This document shows, one piece after another, positions 24,476 through 33,118 of a stretch of 64,000 nucleotides of DNA. Position numbers and translations under genes: made by a program. The notes beneath the pieces are model-generated. The model had not been told where the DNA came from. It was given only the letters and a program-made list of their open reading frames with translations, and made no database searches. Each line of letters opens with the position of its first letter. The stretch's first letter is position 1. Source of the stretch: Alistipes sp. (lineage in GTDB: Bacteria > Bacteroidota > Bacteroidia > Bacteroidales > Rikenellaceae); NCBI GenBank assembly GCA_022511345.1, contig JAFLRR010000011.1, positions 1 to 64,000 on the forward strand, given 5' to 3'.

Positions 24476-25060
24476 CTAAAGCCTCTTGAGGGCCATGCGA
24501 ATCACATCCTCGACCGATGCCGACGGCTGCGAGGCCACAATCTCGCGCAGCACCTTCTCCGACTCGGTCTTCTTGAATCCGAGCATTGCCAGCGCCGCCG
24601 AAGCCTCGTCGTATACGGCCGTGGAGCCCGCGCCGGCTGCCGCCGCAGTATCGCCCTCAAGGGCGAGGGTCTTGCCGCTCAGCTCCACGATAATCTTCTG
24701 CGCCGTCTTGATTCCCAGGCCCTTGACATTCTTCAGCAGCACGGCATTGCCCGACGATATGATGTTCTGCAGCTCGTGCGGCGAGTATGTCGACAGAATC
24801 ATGCGGGCCGTGTTTCCGCCCACGCCCGAGACGCTTATCAGCATACGGAACAGCTCGCGCTCTGTCTTGGTCGAGAATCCGAACAGAATCTGCGCATCCT
24901 CGCGCACTACATAATGAAGAAAGAGTTTCACCTCCGTCTGGTGCTCTATCTGCGAGAAGGTGTTGAGCGATATATTCACCGCATAGCCTATTCCGGCGGC
25001 CTCCACCACCGCGCAGGCGGGCGAGAGTTCGTCCAGCCGGCCCTTGATGTATTCGTACAT
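24476..25060 (-). CDS. ruvA: Holliday junction branch-migration protein RuvA
   Basis: A 194-residue protein from the ATG at 25060 (MYEYIKGRLDEL), the normal RuvA N-terminus; longer in-frame starts add a poor leader. Domain I is the OB fold, domain II holds the helix-hairpin-helix motifs (ISVSGVGGNTARMIL and NVKGLGIKTAQKIIVEL), and domain III (EASAALAMLGF to the end) is the RuvB-binding three-helix bundle. RuvA binds four-way junctions and loads the RuvB motor. It is divergent from the OmpH-like gene, with overlapping promoters between them. Confidence 0.97.
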   Translation of the reverse strand: MYEYIKGRLDELSPACAVVEAAGIGYAVNISLNTFSQIEHQTEVKLFLHYVVREDAQILFGFSTKTERELFRMLISVSGVGGNTARMILSTYSPHELQNIISSGNAVLLKNVKGLGIKTAQKIIVELSGKTLALEGDTAAAAGAGSTAVYDEASAALAMLGFKKTESEKVLREIVASQPSASVEDVIRMALKRL

Positions 25061-25142
25061 TGCCTTGACTTTTGCACCCCGCGCCCGGCACGGCGGCAGA
25101 GCCGCATAACTGCCAAAGGACGGGGAGTTTGTTTTCGTTGGT

Positions 25143-25175
25143 TTTGACAAAAGTAAATAATTTTTCTTATCTTTG
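25143..25175 (+). promoter_or_regulatory. Promoter of the OmpH-like gene
   Basis: TTTG at 25143-25146 and TATCTTTG at 25168-25175 are separated by 21 bases, a good match to the Bacteroidota promoter. The ATG at 25220 follows by 44 bases. Confidence 0.65.
25148..25155 (-). promoter_or_regulatory. Promoter -7 box (TACTTTTG) for ruvA
   Basis: TACTTTTG on the minus strand fits TAnnTTTG. It lies about 90 bases before the ruvA ATG and between the elements of the plus-strand promoter for the OmpH-like gene. Confidence 0.4.
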
Positions 25176-25219
25176 CCTCCCCGACGATGTCGAAAACAGT
25201 AAAAAACATAACCAAGTCT

Positions 25220-25804
25220 ATGAAAAGAATCCTATTTACCGCCGCCGTGCTTCTGGCCGCGATGAGCTCGTGCTCCGGCGACAAGAGTGCGGCTCCCGCC
25301 GCTGCCGACACCCAGACGCAGAGCGTAGGCGCGAGCGACGTGGCATACGTTCATGTCGAGGCCGTACTGGCGCAGAGCGAGCTCTTCAAGACCGAGGGCG
25401 AGGCGCTGCAGAAAAAGACTCAGAAGGCTCAGGAGAGCTGGGCCCGCAAGGAGCAGAGCCTTGCCAGCGAGGCTGCACAGCTGCAGGAGAAGTATCAGAA
25501 GGGTCTGATAACCACTTCGAACGCCCAGGCCGAGCAGCAGAAAATCGAGCAGCGCGCCGCTCAGTACCAGCAGTCTTCGCAGAAGGAGGCCCAGGCACTC
25601 GAGGAGGAGAATTTCGTATTCACCAACCGCGCCCAGGATCTGCTTCAGCGCGCCGTCAGCGCAATCAACGCCGACAAGCGCTACAAGCTCATCATCAACG
25701 CCTCGGCTCTCATCGACGCCGACACGACGCTCAACATCTCCGAGGCCGTTCTGGCCAAGGTCAACGAGCTCTACAAGGCCGAGAAATCGGGCAAGAGCGA
25801 ATAA
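25220..25804 (+). CDS. OmpH/Skp-family periplasmic chaperone-like lipoprotein
   Basis: A 194-residue protein from the ATG at 25220 (MKRILFTAAVLL), chosen because the signal peptide begins there. A lipobox with Cys follows (MSSC). The body is a long helical, Gln/Glu/Ala-rich coiled coil (residues 55-140) as in the Skp/OmpH tentacles, and begins with the family's VAYVHVEAVL strand. Skp holds unfolded outer-membrane proteins in the periplasm. A lipid anchor instead of free Skp is noteworthy. A terminator follows at once, so it is a single-gene unit. Confidence 0.82.
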   Translation: MKRILFTAAVLLAAMSSCSGDKSAAPAAADTQTQSVGASDVAYVHVEAVLAQSELFKTEGEALQKKTQKAQESWARKEQSLASEAAQLQEKYQKGLITTSNAQAEQQKIEQRAAQYQQSSQKEAQALEEENFVFTNRAQDLLQRAVSAINADKRYKLIINASALIDADTTLNISEAVLAKVNELYKAEKSGKSE

Positions 25805-25829
25805 GGCTCCCGCGAGCTTAAAGTTATTG

Positions 25830-25861
25830 CACCGGCATTGCGAAATGTCGGTGTTTTTTTC
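25830..25861 (+). terminator. Rho-independent terminator after the OmpH-like gene
   Basis: CACCGGCAT (25830-25838) pairs with ATGTCGGTG (25845-25853), with one G-T pair, and eight bases of T follow. Confidence 0.85.
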
Positions 25862-25862
25862 T

Positions 25863-25870
25863 TATATTTG
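25863..25870 (+). promoter_or_regulatory. Promoter -7 box (TATATTTG) for the cyclase gene
   Basis: TATATTTG directly follows the terminator's T run and stands 75 bases before the ATG at 25946. Confidence 0.55.
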
Positions 25871-25945
25871 CATCCGCCGAGCACCGCTGCAGCACCGCCG
25901 CGGGCGCCGCACGACAAAGAGCTGACAAAACAACAAAATGCCGAC

Positions 25946-26722
25946 ATGGGCTTCGTTCCCTTCACATTCATCGATTTCATCGACATAGTGCTCGTGGCCG
26001 CCGTCATGCACTGGATCTACCGTGCCACGCGCGGCACGAACGCCCCCTACATACTCTCGGGCATCATCATCATCTACCTGACATGGGTGGTGGTGCGGGC
26101 ACTGAACATGGAGCTGCTGTCGACAATCCTCGGCCAAATCATCAGCGTGGGATTCATCGCCCTGGTCATAGTCTTCCAGCCCGAGATCCGACGCTTCCTC
26201 GAGAAGATCGGCCGCAGCCAGAAGCGGCTCAACTTCATCTCGCACCTGTTCACCTCGTCGCGCTCCGAGGACGAAACCGACCTGTCGCAAATCGTGGCCG
26301 CCTGCCGCGACATGTCGGCCTCGAAGACCGGCGCGCTGATAGCGCTCAACGGCCAGAGCAACCTGCAGCTCATCATCGAGGGCGGCATAGCTCTCGACGC
26401 CACAGTCTCAGCCTCGCTGCTCAAGAACATATTCTTCAAGAACGCGCCGCTGCACGACGGAGCCGTAATCATCGAACACAACCGCATCGTCGCGGCCAAA
26501 TGCATCCTGCCCGTCACGCAGTCGCAGGTGCCCAAATCCTACGGCACGCGCCACCGCGCCGCCATAGGCCTGACCGAGATATCCGACGCAGTGGTGGTCA
26601 TCGTCTCCGAGGAGACGGGCGCCATATCCATCGCCGGCGCCGGCAACCTCATACGCGACATCGAACCCTCGCGCCTCAGCCGCACGCTCCAGCACTTCCT
26701 GCGCAAGGCCCGGCAGTCGTAG
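25946..26722 (+). CDS. cdaA: Membrane diadenylate cyclase (CdaA type)
   Basis: A 258-residue protein from the ATG at 25946 (MGFVPFTFIDFIDIVLV); the longer frame upstream runs through a promoter and is not credible. Three N-terminal membrane spans (about 5-75) precede the DAC domain, with catalytic DGA near 171-173 and RHR near 202-204 (GTRHRAAIGLTE). It joins two ATP into cyclic di-AMP, a second messenger for turgor and cell-wall control. No CdaR or GlmM gene adjoins it. The asparaginase gene follows by 46 bases. Confidence 0.93.
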   Translation: MGFVPFTFIDFIDIVLVAAVMHWIYRATRGTNAPYILSGIIIIYLTWVVVRALNMELLSTILGQIISVGFIALVIVFQPEIRRFLEKIGRSQKRLNFISHLFTSSRSEDETDLSQIVAACRDMSASKTGALIALNGQSNLQLIIEGGIALDATVSASLLKNIFFKNAPLHDGAVIIEHNRIVAAKCILPVTQSQVPKSYGTRHRAAIGLTEISDAVVVIVSEETGAISIAGAGNLIRDIEPSRLSRTLQHFLRKARQS

Positions 26723-26768
26723 CCGGCAGCACGGACCGCACCCGAAAAGCATTTTAGCACACCACGAT

Positions 26769-27791
26769 ATGAAACCTTCGGTACTGTTAATATATACGGG
26801 AGGAACCATCGGCATGAAGACCGATGCGGCCACCGGCGTTCTGGTGCCCTTCGACTTCAGCGGCATATACGAGGAGTTCCCCTCGCTGCGGCGCCTGAAC
26901 GTCGACATCGACGTGCTCACCCTGCGGCCCGTCGACTCGTCGAACATCACCCCCGACGACTGGACGCGCCTGGCCCGCATCATCGCCGAGCGCTACGACC
27001 GCCACGACGGCTTCGTCGTACTCCACGGCACCGACACCATGTCCTACTCGGCCTCGGCCCTGAGCTTCATGCTGCAGAACCTCTCCAAGCCCGTGGTCTT
27101 CACCGGGAGCCAGATACCCATAGGCGTGCTGCGCACCGACGGCCGCGAGAACCTCATCACGGCCATCGAGATAGCCGGCGCCAAGCGCCCCGACGGCTCG
27201 CCCGAGGTGCCCGAGACCTCGCTCTACTTCCAGAACCGCCTCTTCCGCGCCAACCGCACCACCAAACGCAGCGCCGAGGAGCTCAACGCCTTCCGCTCCT
27301 ACAACTACCCTCCGCTGGCCGAGGTGGGCGTCAGCATAGCATACAACCGCGCAGCCATAGCCCCCGCAGGCAATGGAGCCCCCGAGATATTCACCGACAT
27401 GAGCGACCGCGTGGCCATCGTCAAGCTCTTCCCCGGCATGCCCCGCCGCTCGCTGACGACCATGCTCACGCAGCCCGGCATCGACGGCATAATACTCGAG
27501 ACCTACGGCGCCGGCAACGCCCCCACCGAGGAGTGGTTCACGGGCGCCGTGCGCGATGCGGTCGATGCGGGCCGCATAATACTCAACGTCACGCAGTGCC
27601 TCGACGGATGCGTATCGATGAACATCTACGAGACAGGCCTGGCGCTCCAGCGTGCGGGCGTGCTCTGCGGCTACGACATAACCACCGAGGCCGCCGTGGC
27701 CAAGATGATGTACGTGCTGGGGCGGGAGTCGTCGCGCCAGGGACGCATCGAACTTCTCAAACGGCCCATTTGCGGAGAATTTACTATCTGA
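26769..27791 (+). CDS. ansA: Type I L-asparaginase
   Basis: A 340-residue cytoplasmic-type asparaginase without signal peptide. The first catalytic threonine motif is YTGGTIGM (residues 9-16), the second is VVLHGTDTMSYSASAL. It releases ammonia from asparagine. Length and motifs fit the bacterial AnsA family. It follows the cyclase gene at short distance and may be co-transcribed. The next gene has its own promoter. Confidence 0.93.
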   Translation: MKPSVLLIYTGGTIGMKTDAATGVLVPFDFSGIYEEFPSLRRLNVDIDVLTLRPVDSSNITPDDWTRLARIIAERYDRHDGFVVLHGTDTMSYSASALSFMLQNLSKPVVFTGSQIPIGVLRTDGRENLITAIEIAGAKRPDGSPEVPETSLYFQNRLFRANRTTKRSAEELNAFRSYNYPPLAEVGVSIAYNRAAIAPAGNGAPEIFTDMSDRVAIVKLFPGMPRRSLTTMLTQPGIDGIILETYGAGNAPTEEWFTGAVRDAVDAGRIILNVTQCLDGCVSMNIYETGLALQRAGVLCGYDITTEAAVAKMMYVLGRESSRQGRIELLKRPICGEFTI

Positions 27792-28118
27792 CGTTGCGAA
27801 AATCGAATTTTTTCTCTATATTTGGCTTTGAAAAAGGCTGAAAAAAGATTGCCGCAGCGGCAAAAACCGAAGCTGCACAGTTACAAACGATTGACTGTCA
27901 GCAGTTTCTGTTTTCAACGCCGACGGGCGGCAGTCGCAGGTTCGGAGCGGTGCTCCGCGCCGTTTCGGTCGTAAGAGAGTAAAAACGCAACTGAAGACGA
28001 AGAAAAAAACATATTTTTTTCACCCGCTGCCACAGGACCGGGCGACCGGGCGGGCGGCGACAAAAGCTGAAACGAAACCAAAAACAATTTACTAATCAAA
28101 ATTTTAATTTTACACACT
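27792..28118 (+). promoter_or_regulatory. Promoter and long structured leader of the ExbB/ExbD operon
   Basis: A TATATTTG box at 27817-27824 (with TTG 20 bases upstream at 27794-27796) predicts an RNA leader of about 285 bases before the ATG at 28119. It can form hairpins TTGCCG/CGGCAA (27849-27863) and CGGAGC/GCTCCG (27943-27957). An A-rich stretch lies at 28002-28018. No known riboswitch is recognised and no small gene is evident. Confidence 0.55.
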
Positions 28119-28889
28119 ATGAAAAAACTTTTGATTCTGGCAGCAGCCGTATTCTCGCTCGGCGTTGCCAACGTGTTCGCTCAGGAGGCTGAAGAGGCTG
28201 CGGCTCCCGCAACCGAAGAGACGGCAACCGTTGTTTCGGAGACCGAAATCGCAGGCGAGTCGTTCCACCACATCCTCATGCAGAAGTTCCTCGAGGGTGG
28301 CTGGGAGTGGATGCTTCCGGTGCTTTTCTGCTTGGTAGTAGGTCTTGCAGTCGTTGTTGAGCGCATCCTCTACCTGTCGCTTTCGACCATCAACACCAAG
28401 AAGTTCATCGCATCCGTCGAGGAGGCTCTCAAGAACGGCGGCGTTGAGAAGGCTAAGGAGCTCTGCCGCGACACCAAGGGCCCCATCGCTTCGATCTACT
28501 ATCAGGGTCTTTCGCGCTACGACCAGGGTCTCGACGCAGTTGAGAAGTCGGTCGTTTCCTACGGTTCGGTTCAGACCGGCCAGATGGAGTCGGGTCTGTC
28601 GTGGATCGGTCTGTTCATCGCACTGGCCCCGATGTTGGGCTTCATGGGTACCGTGGTCGGTATGATCGGTGCATTCGACGCAATCCAGGCAGCCGGCGAT
28701 ATCTCCCCGACGCTCGTTGCAGGCGGTATCAAGGTCGCTCTGTTGACCACCCTTATGGGTCTTATCGTAGCCGTTATTCTCCAGATTTTCTACAACTACC
28801 TGATTTCGAAGATCGACTCGCTCGTTAACGACATGGAGGACGCTTCGATCACGCTGGTTGACATGCTGACGGACTACAATAAGAAATAA
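28119..28889 (+). CDS. exbB: MotA/TolQ/ExbB-type proton channel
   Basis: A 256-residue inner-membrane protein. An N-terminal leader (to FAQE near residue 25) precedes an acidic Ala/Glu linker, then three spans near 62-82, 160-182 and 202-225. The family's conserved core is seen in GLFIALAPMLGFMGTVVGMI and in GGIKVALLTTLMGLIVAV. With ExbD partners it turns proton flow into work for TonB-type outer-membrane import, fitting a SusC-rich organism. First gene of a four-gene operon. Confidence 0.9.
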   Translation: MKKLLILAAAVFSLGVANVFAQEAEEAAAPATEETATVVSETEIAGESFHHILMQKFLEGGWEWMLPVLFCLVVGLAVVVERILYLSLSTINTKKFIASVEEALKNGGVEKAKELCRDTKGPIASIYYQGLSRYDQGLDAVEKSVVSYGSVQTGQMESGLSWIGLFIALAPMLGFMGTVVGMIGAFDAIQAAGDISPTLVAGGIKVALLTTLMGLIVAVILQIFYNYLISKIDSLVNDMEDASITLVDMLTDYNKK

Positions 28890-28922
28890 TCCCGCAGGGA
28901 GTAAAAAAACAGAAAAACCACT

Positions 28923-29369
28923 ATGAAAAAAATATTGAACATATTGCTCATCGTGCTGCTCGCCATTACGGTCGTATTGTGCGCGTGGGCAATCATCGTT
29001 ACCCCGCCGACGAGCAACAATCCGACGCCGGCGGAGTGCTCCGTACTGGCAACGACCCTTACGTGGGGCTACATCCTGCTGGTCGGCGCAATCGTTGCGG
29101 CACTCTTCTGCGCCGCATGGGGAATGCTCAAGAACCCCTCCGGAATCAAAAGCACGATTCTGTCTGTGGTTGTAATAATCGTGGTTGTCGTGGCATCGTA
29201 CCTGCTTGCCAAGGGCAGCCCCGCACAGATTCCCGATCTCGAGCACGGCGGCTACTTCGGCGAAGGCGAGGCTCTTCTGTCGAGCGCCAGCATCTGGGTT
29301 GCATACTTCGGCATGGCAGGCGCCATCCTGGCAGCTCTCTGGTCGGAGATCACCGGTGCATTCAAATAA
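28923..29369 (+). CDS. Small four-span membrane protein of the ExbB/ExbD operon
   Basis: A 148-residue hydrophobic protein with likely spans at 5-25, 45-67, 77-96 and 121-143 and a short polar loop (GGYFGEGEALL) before the last. I cannot name its family. Comparable small membrane proteins sit between exbB and exbD in many Bacteroidota, as far as I recall, so it may be a fixed part of this energy-transducing complex. It lies 33 bases after exbB and 9 bases before the first exbD. Confidence 0.65.
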   Translation: MKKILNILLIVLLAITVVLCAWAIIVTPPTSNNPTPAECSVLATTLTWGYILLVGAIVAALFCAAWGMLKNPSGIKSTILSVVVIIVVVVASYLLAKGSPAQIPDLEHGGYFGEGEALLSSASIWVAYFGMAGAILAALWSEITGAFK

Positions 29370-29378
29370 TAAACCTGT

Positions 29379-29990
29379 TTGACAATGGCAGCTAACAAAA
29401 GAAAAGTACCGGAAGTCAACAGCAGCTCGCAGGCCGACATCGCCTTCTCGCTGTTGATATTCTTCCTCGTTGCCACCACGATGAATGTCGATACCGGTCT
29501 GGCGCGAATGCTTCCGCCCATGCCCGACGAGAGCGTCGAGCAGAAGGAGGTCGAAGTCAAGGAGCGCAACCTCTATCTGGTGTTCGTCAACGACAGCGGC
29601 TCTATCATGGCCGGCCCCGAGGGCAAGGCTGAGTTAGTGGACATCCACGACCTCACCACTCTGGCCAAAGAGTTCGTGCTCAATCCCTATGATGATCCCA
29701 ACCTTCCCGAGAAGAAGGAGACGGAGATAGAACTGGGCGATGGTTCCAAGTGGGTTTACCCCGTCAGCGAAGGCGTCATCTCGCTGCAGACTGCCGAGGG
29801 TACCCCCTACCAGATCTACATCATGGTTCAGAACGAGCTGACGCGCGCTTTCAACGAAGTTCGCGACGAAGTGGCTACGAACAAGTTCGGCGGCAAGTTC
29901 GCCGAGCTGACGGAAGACCAACGCAAAGCAGTAACCAAGGCTGTACCTCTGAAAGTTTCGGAGGCTGAACCGAGAAAAACCGGAAAGTAA
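29379..29990 (+). CDS. exbD: ExbD/TolR-family protein (long form)
   Basis: A 203-residue protein with one N-terminal span (about 23-40, IAFSLLIFFLVATTMNVD) and a periplasmic domain. The family's acidic residue in the span region is seen in SSQADIAF (D21). The periplasmic part is enlarged by an inserted charged region (about 60-130). It uses the proton path formed with ExbB to move TonB. It overlaps the second exbD by one base. Confidence 0.88.
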   Translation: MTMAANKRKVPEVNSSSQADIAFSLLIFFLVATTMNVDTGLARMLPPMPDESVEQKEVEVKERNLYLVFVNDSGSIMAGPEGKAELVDIHDLTTLAKEFVLNPYDDPNLPEKKETEIELGDGSKWVYPVSEGVISLQTAEGTPYQIYIMVQNELTRAFNEVRDEVATNKFGGKFAELTEDQRKAVTKAVPLKVSEAEPRKTGK

Positions 29991-30460
29991 TGGCAGTAAT
30001 GAAAAAGAAGGGCAACAAGGAGTTGCCCGCAATTTCAACGGCGTCGCTTCCCGACGTTATCTACATGATTCTGTTCTTCTTCATGGTCTCGACGACCATG
30101 CGTGACCAGGAGCTCCTCGTCCGCTATCGTCTGCCGCAGGCTACCGAGGTTCAGAAACTGGAGAAGAAGTCGCTGGTGAGCTACATCCACGTTGGTCCTC
30201 CCGTAAGGGACATGCAGGCCAAGTTCGGTACGGCACCCGTGATTCAGCTCAACGACGCTTACAGAACCGCAAGGGATATCGGTATTTTCGTGGCCGGCGA
30301 GCGCGACAAGCTCAACGAGAGCGACCGTGCGTCGATGACCATCTGCCTGAAGGCAGACGAGAATACCAAGATGGGTATGATTACGAACATCAAGCAGGAG
30401 CTTCGCCGCGCGAATGCACTGAAGATTTCGTACGGAGCCTCCAAGTCGCTGGGTTACTAA
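29990..30460 (+). CDS. exbD: ExbD/TolR-family protein (short form)
   Basis: A 156-residue ExbD paralogue with one span near 20-40 (LPDVIYMILFFFMVSTTM, containing the conserved Asp in LPDV) and a compact periplasmic domain. Two unequal ExbD proteins after one ExbB are usual in Bacteroidota and may build a mixed complex. The start ATG overlaps the end of the first exbD (TAATG). A strong terminator follows 21 bases on. Confidence 0.88.
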   Translation: MAVMKKKGNKELPAISTASLPDVIYMILFFFMVSTTMRDQELLVRYRLPQATEVQKLEKKSLVSYIHVGPPVRDMQAKFGTAPVIQLNDAYRTARDIGIFVAGERDKLNESDRASMTICLKADENTKMGMITNIKQELRRANALKISYGASKSLGY

Positions 30461-30481
30461 TCCGCGACCCGCGAGGGCATA

Positions 30482-30524
30482 AAACCGAAGGCCGGACACA
30501 GAGTCCGGCCTTCGGTTTTTTTAT
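30482..30524 (+). terminator. Strong rho-independent terminator of the ExbB/ExbD operon
   Basis: A 16-bp perfect stem (AAACCGAAGGCCGGAC, 30482-30497, with its complement at 30503-30518), a 5-base loop and a following T-rich run. Confidence 0.95.
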
Positions 30525-30574
30525 TTGTCTGAATTACTGCCGGCGCGAAGTTCGAGTTTTGCGCGGCCGGCGGA

Positions 30575-31573
30575 CTACTTTGCCATATTGTCGGGCAGCG
30601 TCACGCCTATCTTGCGGCAGGCCCACTCGCGAATCATCGCCACCTCGCTCTCTGAAGCCTTGTCGAGCGAATTCATGCAGCAGAACTTCACCCCCTGCGA
30701 CGAGTCTATCAGACGCAGCTTGCGGGCTATGTAGTCTTTGGCCTTGCGGGGCTTCAGCACCACTACCCTGCCGTGCGGCGATAGCACCTTGCAACCGCCG
30801 TCGCGGCGCTCGAGGGCATAGTACAGAGCCTGCGTGTTGTACTGCTCGCTGTCGCGGAAGCGGTGGCGGATGTTGCGCACGATACTCTCGGGATGCTCCG
30901 TGTAGTATCTCTCCATCACGCTGCGGCGTATTGCGCGGGGCGTATGTTCGATTTGCAGAAAGAGGGCCGTTTTGCCGGCCAGACGAGCTCCCTGCACCTG
31001 CGAATATTTGAATCCGAAGTGTTTGTGACCGTTGCGGCTGGGCTGCACGGCATGCAGGAAAAATACCCACCATGCCGACTGCCAGCGGGCATAGCACACC
31101 GGACGGCCATCCTCGAGGAAGAAGTCGCCGCGCGTGACGGGCGCCGTGAACATGAAGTCGTCGTTCATGTATATGAAGTGCTCGGACAGACCCGGTATGC
31201 GCCACATCACCGCCTCGATGGCCCGTGAGTTGAACACCGGCAGATACTCCTCATATCCGCGAAATATGGTTTTGTGGTCGACAATCTCCACCGGCACGGT
31301 GCATCCCGGAAAGTTGCTTGCGATGTAGTCGCCCAGATGCGGGTCCTGGCCGTCGGTGATGATGAATATCCTGCGCACGAATGGCACGAAACGGAGCACC
31401 GAGGCCACGCAGAAATATATCTCGCCCACCTGATGGTATCGCGTCTCGCCGGCAATGTCGTCGAAGCGTGCCTCGCGGCCCGAGTGCATGTACATGGCCC
31501 GGCGTGCACGGTGTGCGGGGTCGTCGCCGTCGACCCACGGGATTACTATGTCTATTGGAAACTCTGCGTTCAT
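30575..31573 (-). CDS. Stealth-family sugar-phosphate transferase
   Basis: A 332-residue protein from the ATG at 31573 or 31576; the longer open frame upstream overlaps the promoter. Stealth CR1 is seen as IDIVIPWVDGDDPA, CR2 as VFNSRAIEAVMWRIPGLSEHFIYMNDDFMF (split here only for naming: FNSRAIE and MNDD), and CR3/CR4 in later His- and Trp-rich parts. Stealth proteins transfer hexose-1-phosphate units and build capsule or other surface polymers; related to GNPTAB. It stands alone with its own promoter. A second member lies at 53497-54486. Confidence 0.85.
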   Translation of the reverse strand: MNAEFPIDIVIPWVDGDDPAHRARRAMYMHSGREARFDDIAGETRYHQVGEIYFCVASVLRFVPFVRRIFIITDGQDPHLGDYIASNFPGCTVPVEIVDHKTIFRGYEEYLPVFNSRAIEAVMWRIPGLSEHFIYMNDDFMFTAPVTRGDFFLEDGRPVCYARWQSAWWVFFLHAVQPSRNGHKHFGFKYSQVQGARLAGKTALFLQIEHTPRAIRRSVMERYYTEHPESIVRNIRHRFRDSEQYNTQALYYALERRDGGCKVLSPHGRVVVLKPRKAKDYIARKLRLIDSSQGVKFCCMNSLDKASESEVAMIREWACRKIGVTLPDNMAK

Positions 31574-31615
31574 CATTCTGTCGTTTGGTCCGGCTGCCGG
31601 AGCTGTAAGCAATAA

Positions 31616-31647
31616 CAAATATAGCCAATCGGCCCGACAATACAAAA
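31616..31647 (-). promoter_or_regulatory. Consensus promoter of the Stealth gene
   Basis: On the minus strand TTTTG (31647-31643), 19 bases, then TATATTTG (31623-31616): a near-perfect Bacteroidota promoter. The start codon follows by about 40 bases. Its -33 box is also the T run of the terminator before it. Confidence 0.8.
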
Positions 31648-31672
31648 TTCGACGGGGAAATCCCCGTCGAAT
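31642..31672 (-). terminator. Terminator of the SusC-to-lipoprotein operon
   Basis: ATTCGACGGGG (31647-31657) pairs with CCCCGTCGAAT (31662-31672) around a 4-base loop. On the minus strand TTTTG follows the stem, so it ends the operon that begins at 45077. Confidence 0.8.
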
Positions 31673-31784
31673 AGCTCTCTGAACCGGCCCGGCCCGCACG
31701 CGTCAGCGGTCCCGGACCTGAATGCGAATATCTCCTGCCCTCAAGGCCGATGGCTGCGGCCGCCTCTATTCAGGCCGACGCCCG

Positions 31785-32279
31785 CTACTGCTCATCCTCG
31801 GCGAATGCCGCAAGTATATCCTCCGGAATGGCGTCCGTGCGCTCGTAAACGGTCACGTCGTCGGGATTGTCCAGCGCCACCCATGTCATGCTGCCGGCCG
31901 TGAGACTCGACACCGCATAGCGATGGCTCCACTCGCCCACGCCGTGGTCGTAGTTGCCGCGGATTATGGCGCCGTACTCCTCGTCGGTGGTGATGTTGTA
32001 GTATCCCGTAACCTTGCGGGGCGAGAAGCTGTCGAGGTTCTGGTAGAGCTCGAACAGACGGTCCTTGCGCATGAGGTTAAGGTATACGTAGCAGCTCTGC
32101 TCGAGCGGTCCGCCGTTCCACACCGCCACCCTCCAGTATCCGGCGATATTGTTGGGCGTGACGTCGAGCTGCGGCTCGACATATTCGCCCGACGATTTCT
32201 CGCAGGCGGTTATCGTCAGCAGGGCGGCAAAGGCCGCGGCGGCGAATTTCATGAATCTTTTCATATTTTCGATATTCAT
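31785..32279 (-). CDS. Small lipoprotein of unknown function, last gene of the surface operon
   Basis: A 164-residue exported protein. The lipobox is TITAC with C26. The rest reads like a small beta-barrel (alternating hydrophobic strands such as GYWRVAVW, SCYVYLNLM, KVTGYYNI, SMTWVALD), which may be lipocalin-like; I cannot name a family. The ATG overlaps the DUF1573 stop in an ATGA, so it is translated with it. Its place at the end of a SusCD/LRR/protease operon suggests a surface helper. Confidence 0.6.
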   Translation of the reverse strand: MNIENMKRFMKFAAAAFAALLTITACEKSSGEYVEPQLDVTPNNIAGYWRVAVWNGGPLEQSCYVYLNLMRKDRLFELYQNLDSFSPRKVTGYYNITTDEEYGAIIRGNYDHGVGEWSHRYAVSSLTAGSMTWVALDNPDDVTVYERTDAIPEDILAAFAEDEQ

Positions 32280-33088
32280 TTCTCTTCAACAATAACTTTC
32301 ACGATGCTCTGCAGCACGCTCTGGCCCGTACCCGTCAATGCGAGCGGCACGGTCATGCCGTCGCGGCCTTCGGGATAGGCTCCGTCGTCGTAGCCTACCG
32401 TTATGTCGGCCCGGCCTCCCGGCTCGATCTGCGCGGGCGTGCACGAGAAGCTCAGAAACCCTGGCAGCATTTGCTGCCGGCAGCCTATCGTCATCACCCT
32501 ATCCGAGGCATTGTACACCTCGATGCTCTCCGAGCCCGACTTGCCGCGCGTGAATGTCAGCGTGTTGCGCTTGAGCAGCAGCGAGCCCATGCTGTAACGG
32601 AACTCCGTGCTGCGGTCGCTGCCCGGGGCCACGTCGGCATTGAGCGTGAGCACGGCCGTCGGCTGCGTCTCGGACAGCTGCGTGAAGACGAATACCTTGC
32701 GCATGAACCGCCCCGGGTGACCCTTGGGCCTATATGTCACGCGTATCACGCCCTCCGCTCCTGCCTCCACCGTTTTGGGCACGGCCTCGGCCGTGGCGCA
32801 TCCGCAGCTCGTGCGCAGCGAGATTACCGCCAGCGGCTCGCGACCCTCGTTGCGAAAGCGGTAGTCGTAGACCGAAGGGGCGTCGTCTTCGTTTATGGAG
32901 CCCGTACCAACAGTCGTGGCCTCGAAGCGCATAGCTTCGGCACCCGGCGCAAGCTTCGGCGCGGCTATCGAGTCTAAGACCGACGGCTTCACTATCCGTA
33001 TCTGCGCTCCGGCCACAAGAGTGCCCCCGGCCAGTGCTGCGGCACACGCCGCAAGCATCGCAATATATCGAAGAACCCTTCGTTTCAT
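32276..33088 (-). CDS. DUF1573 periplasmic/surface protein
   Basis: A 270-residue exported protein with a signal peptide (to VAGAQ near residue 28). Residues 60-150 form the DUF1573 Ig-like domain with the usual marks VYDYRFRNEG, SCGC and VTYRPKGHPG. The second half (160-265) looks like another Ig-like domain ending in a probable strand (VVKVIV). The function of DUF1573 is not established; it is common in Bacteroidota envelopes. It lies between the subtilase (30 bases) and the last lipoprotein (4-base overlap). Confidence 0.82.
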   Translation of the reverse strand: MKRRVLRYIAMLAACAAALAGGTLVAGAQIRIVKPSVLDSIAAPKLAPGAEAMRFEATTVGTGSINEDDAPSVYDYRFRNEGREPLAVISLRTSCGCATAEAVPKTVEAGAEGVIRVTYRPKGHPGRFMRKVFVFTQLSETQPTAVLTLNADVAPGSDRSTEFRYSMGSLLLKRNTLTFTRGKSGSESIEVYNASDRVMTIGCRQQMLPGFLSFSCTPAQIEPGGRADITVGYDDGAYPEGRDGMTVPLALTGTGQSVLQSIVKVIVEEK

Positions 33089-33118
33089 ACTCTCATCGCA
33101 CCCTGCGGCGCGACATGA

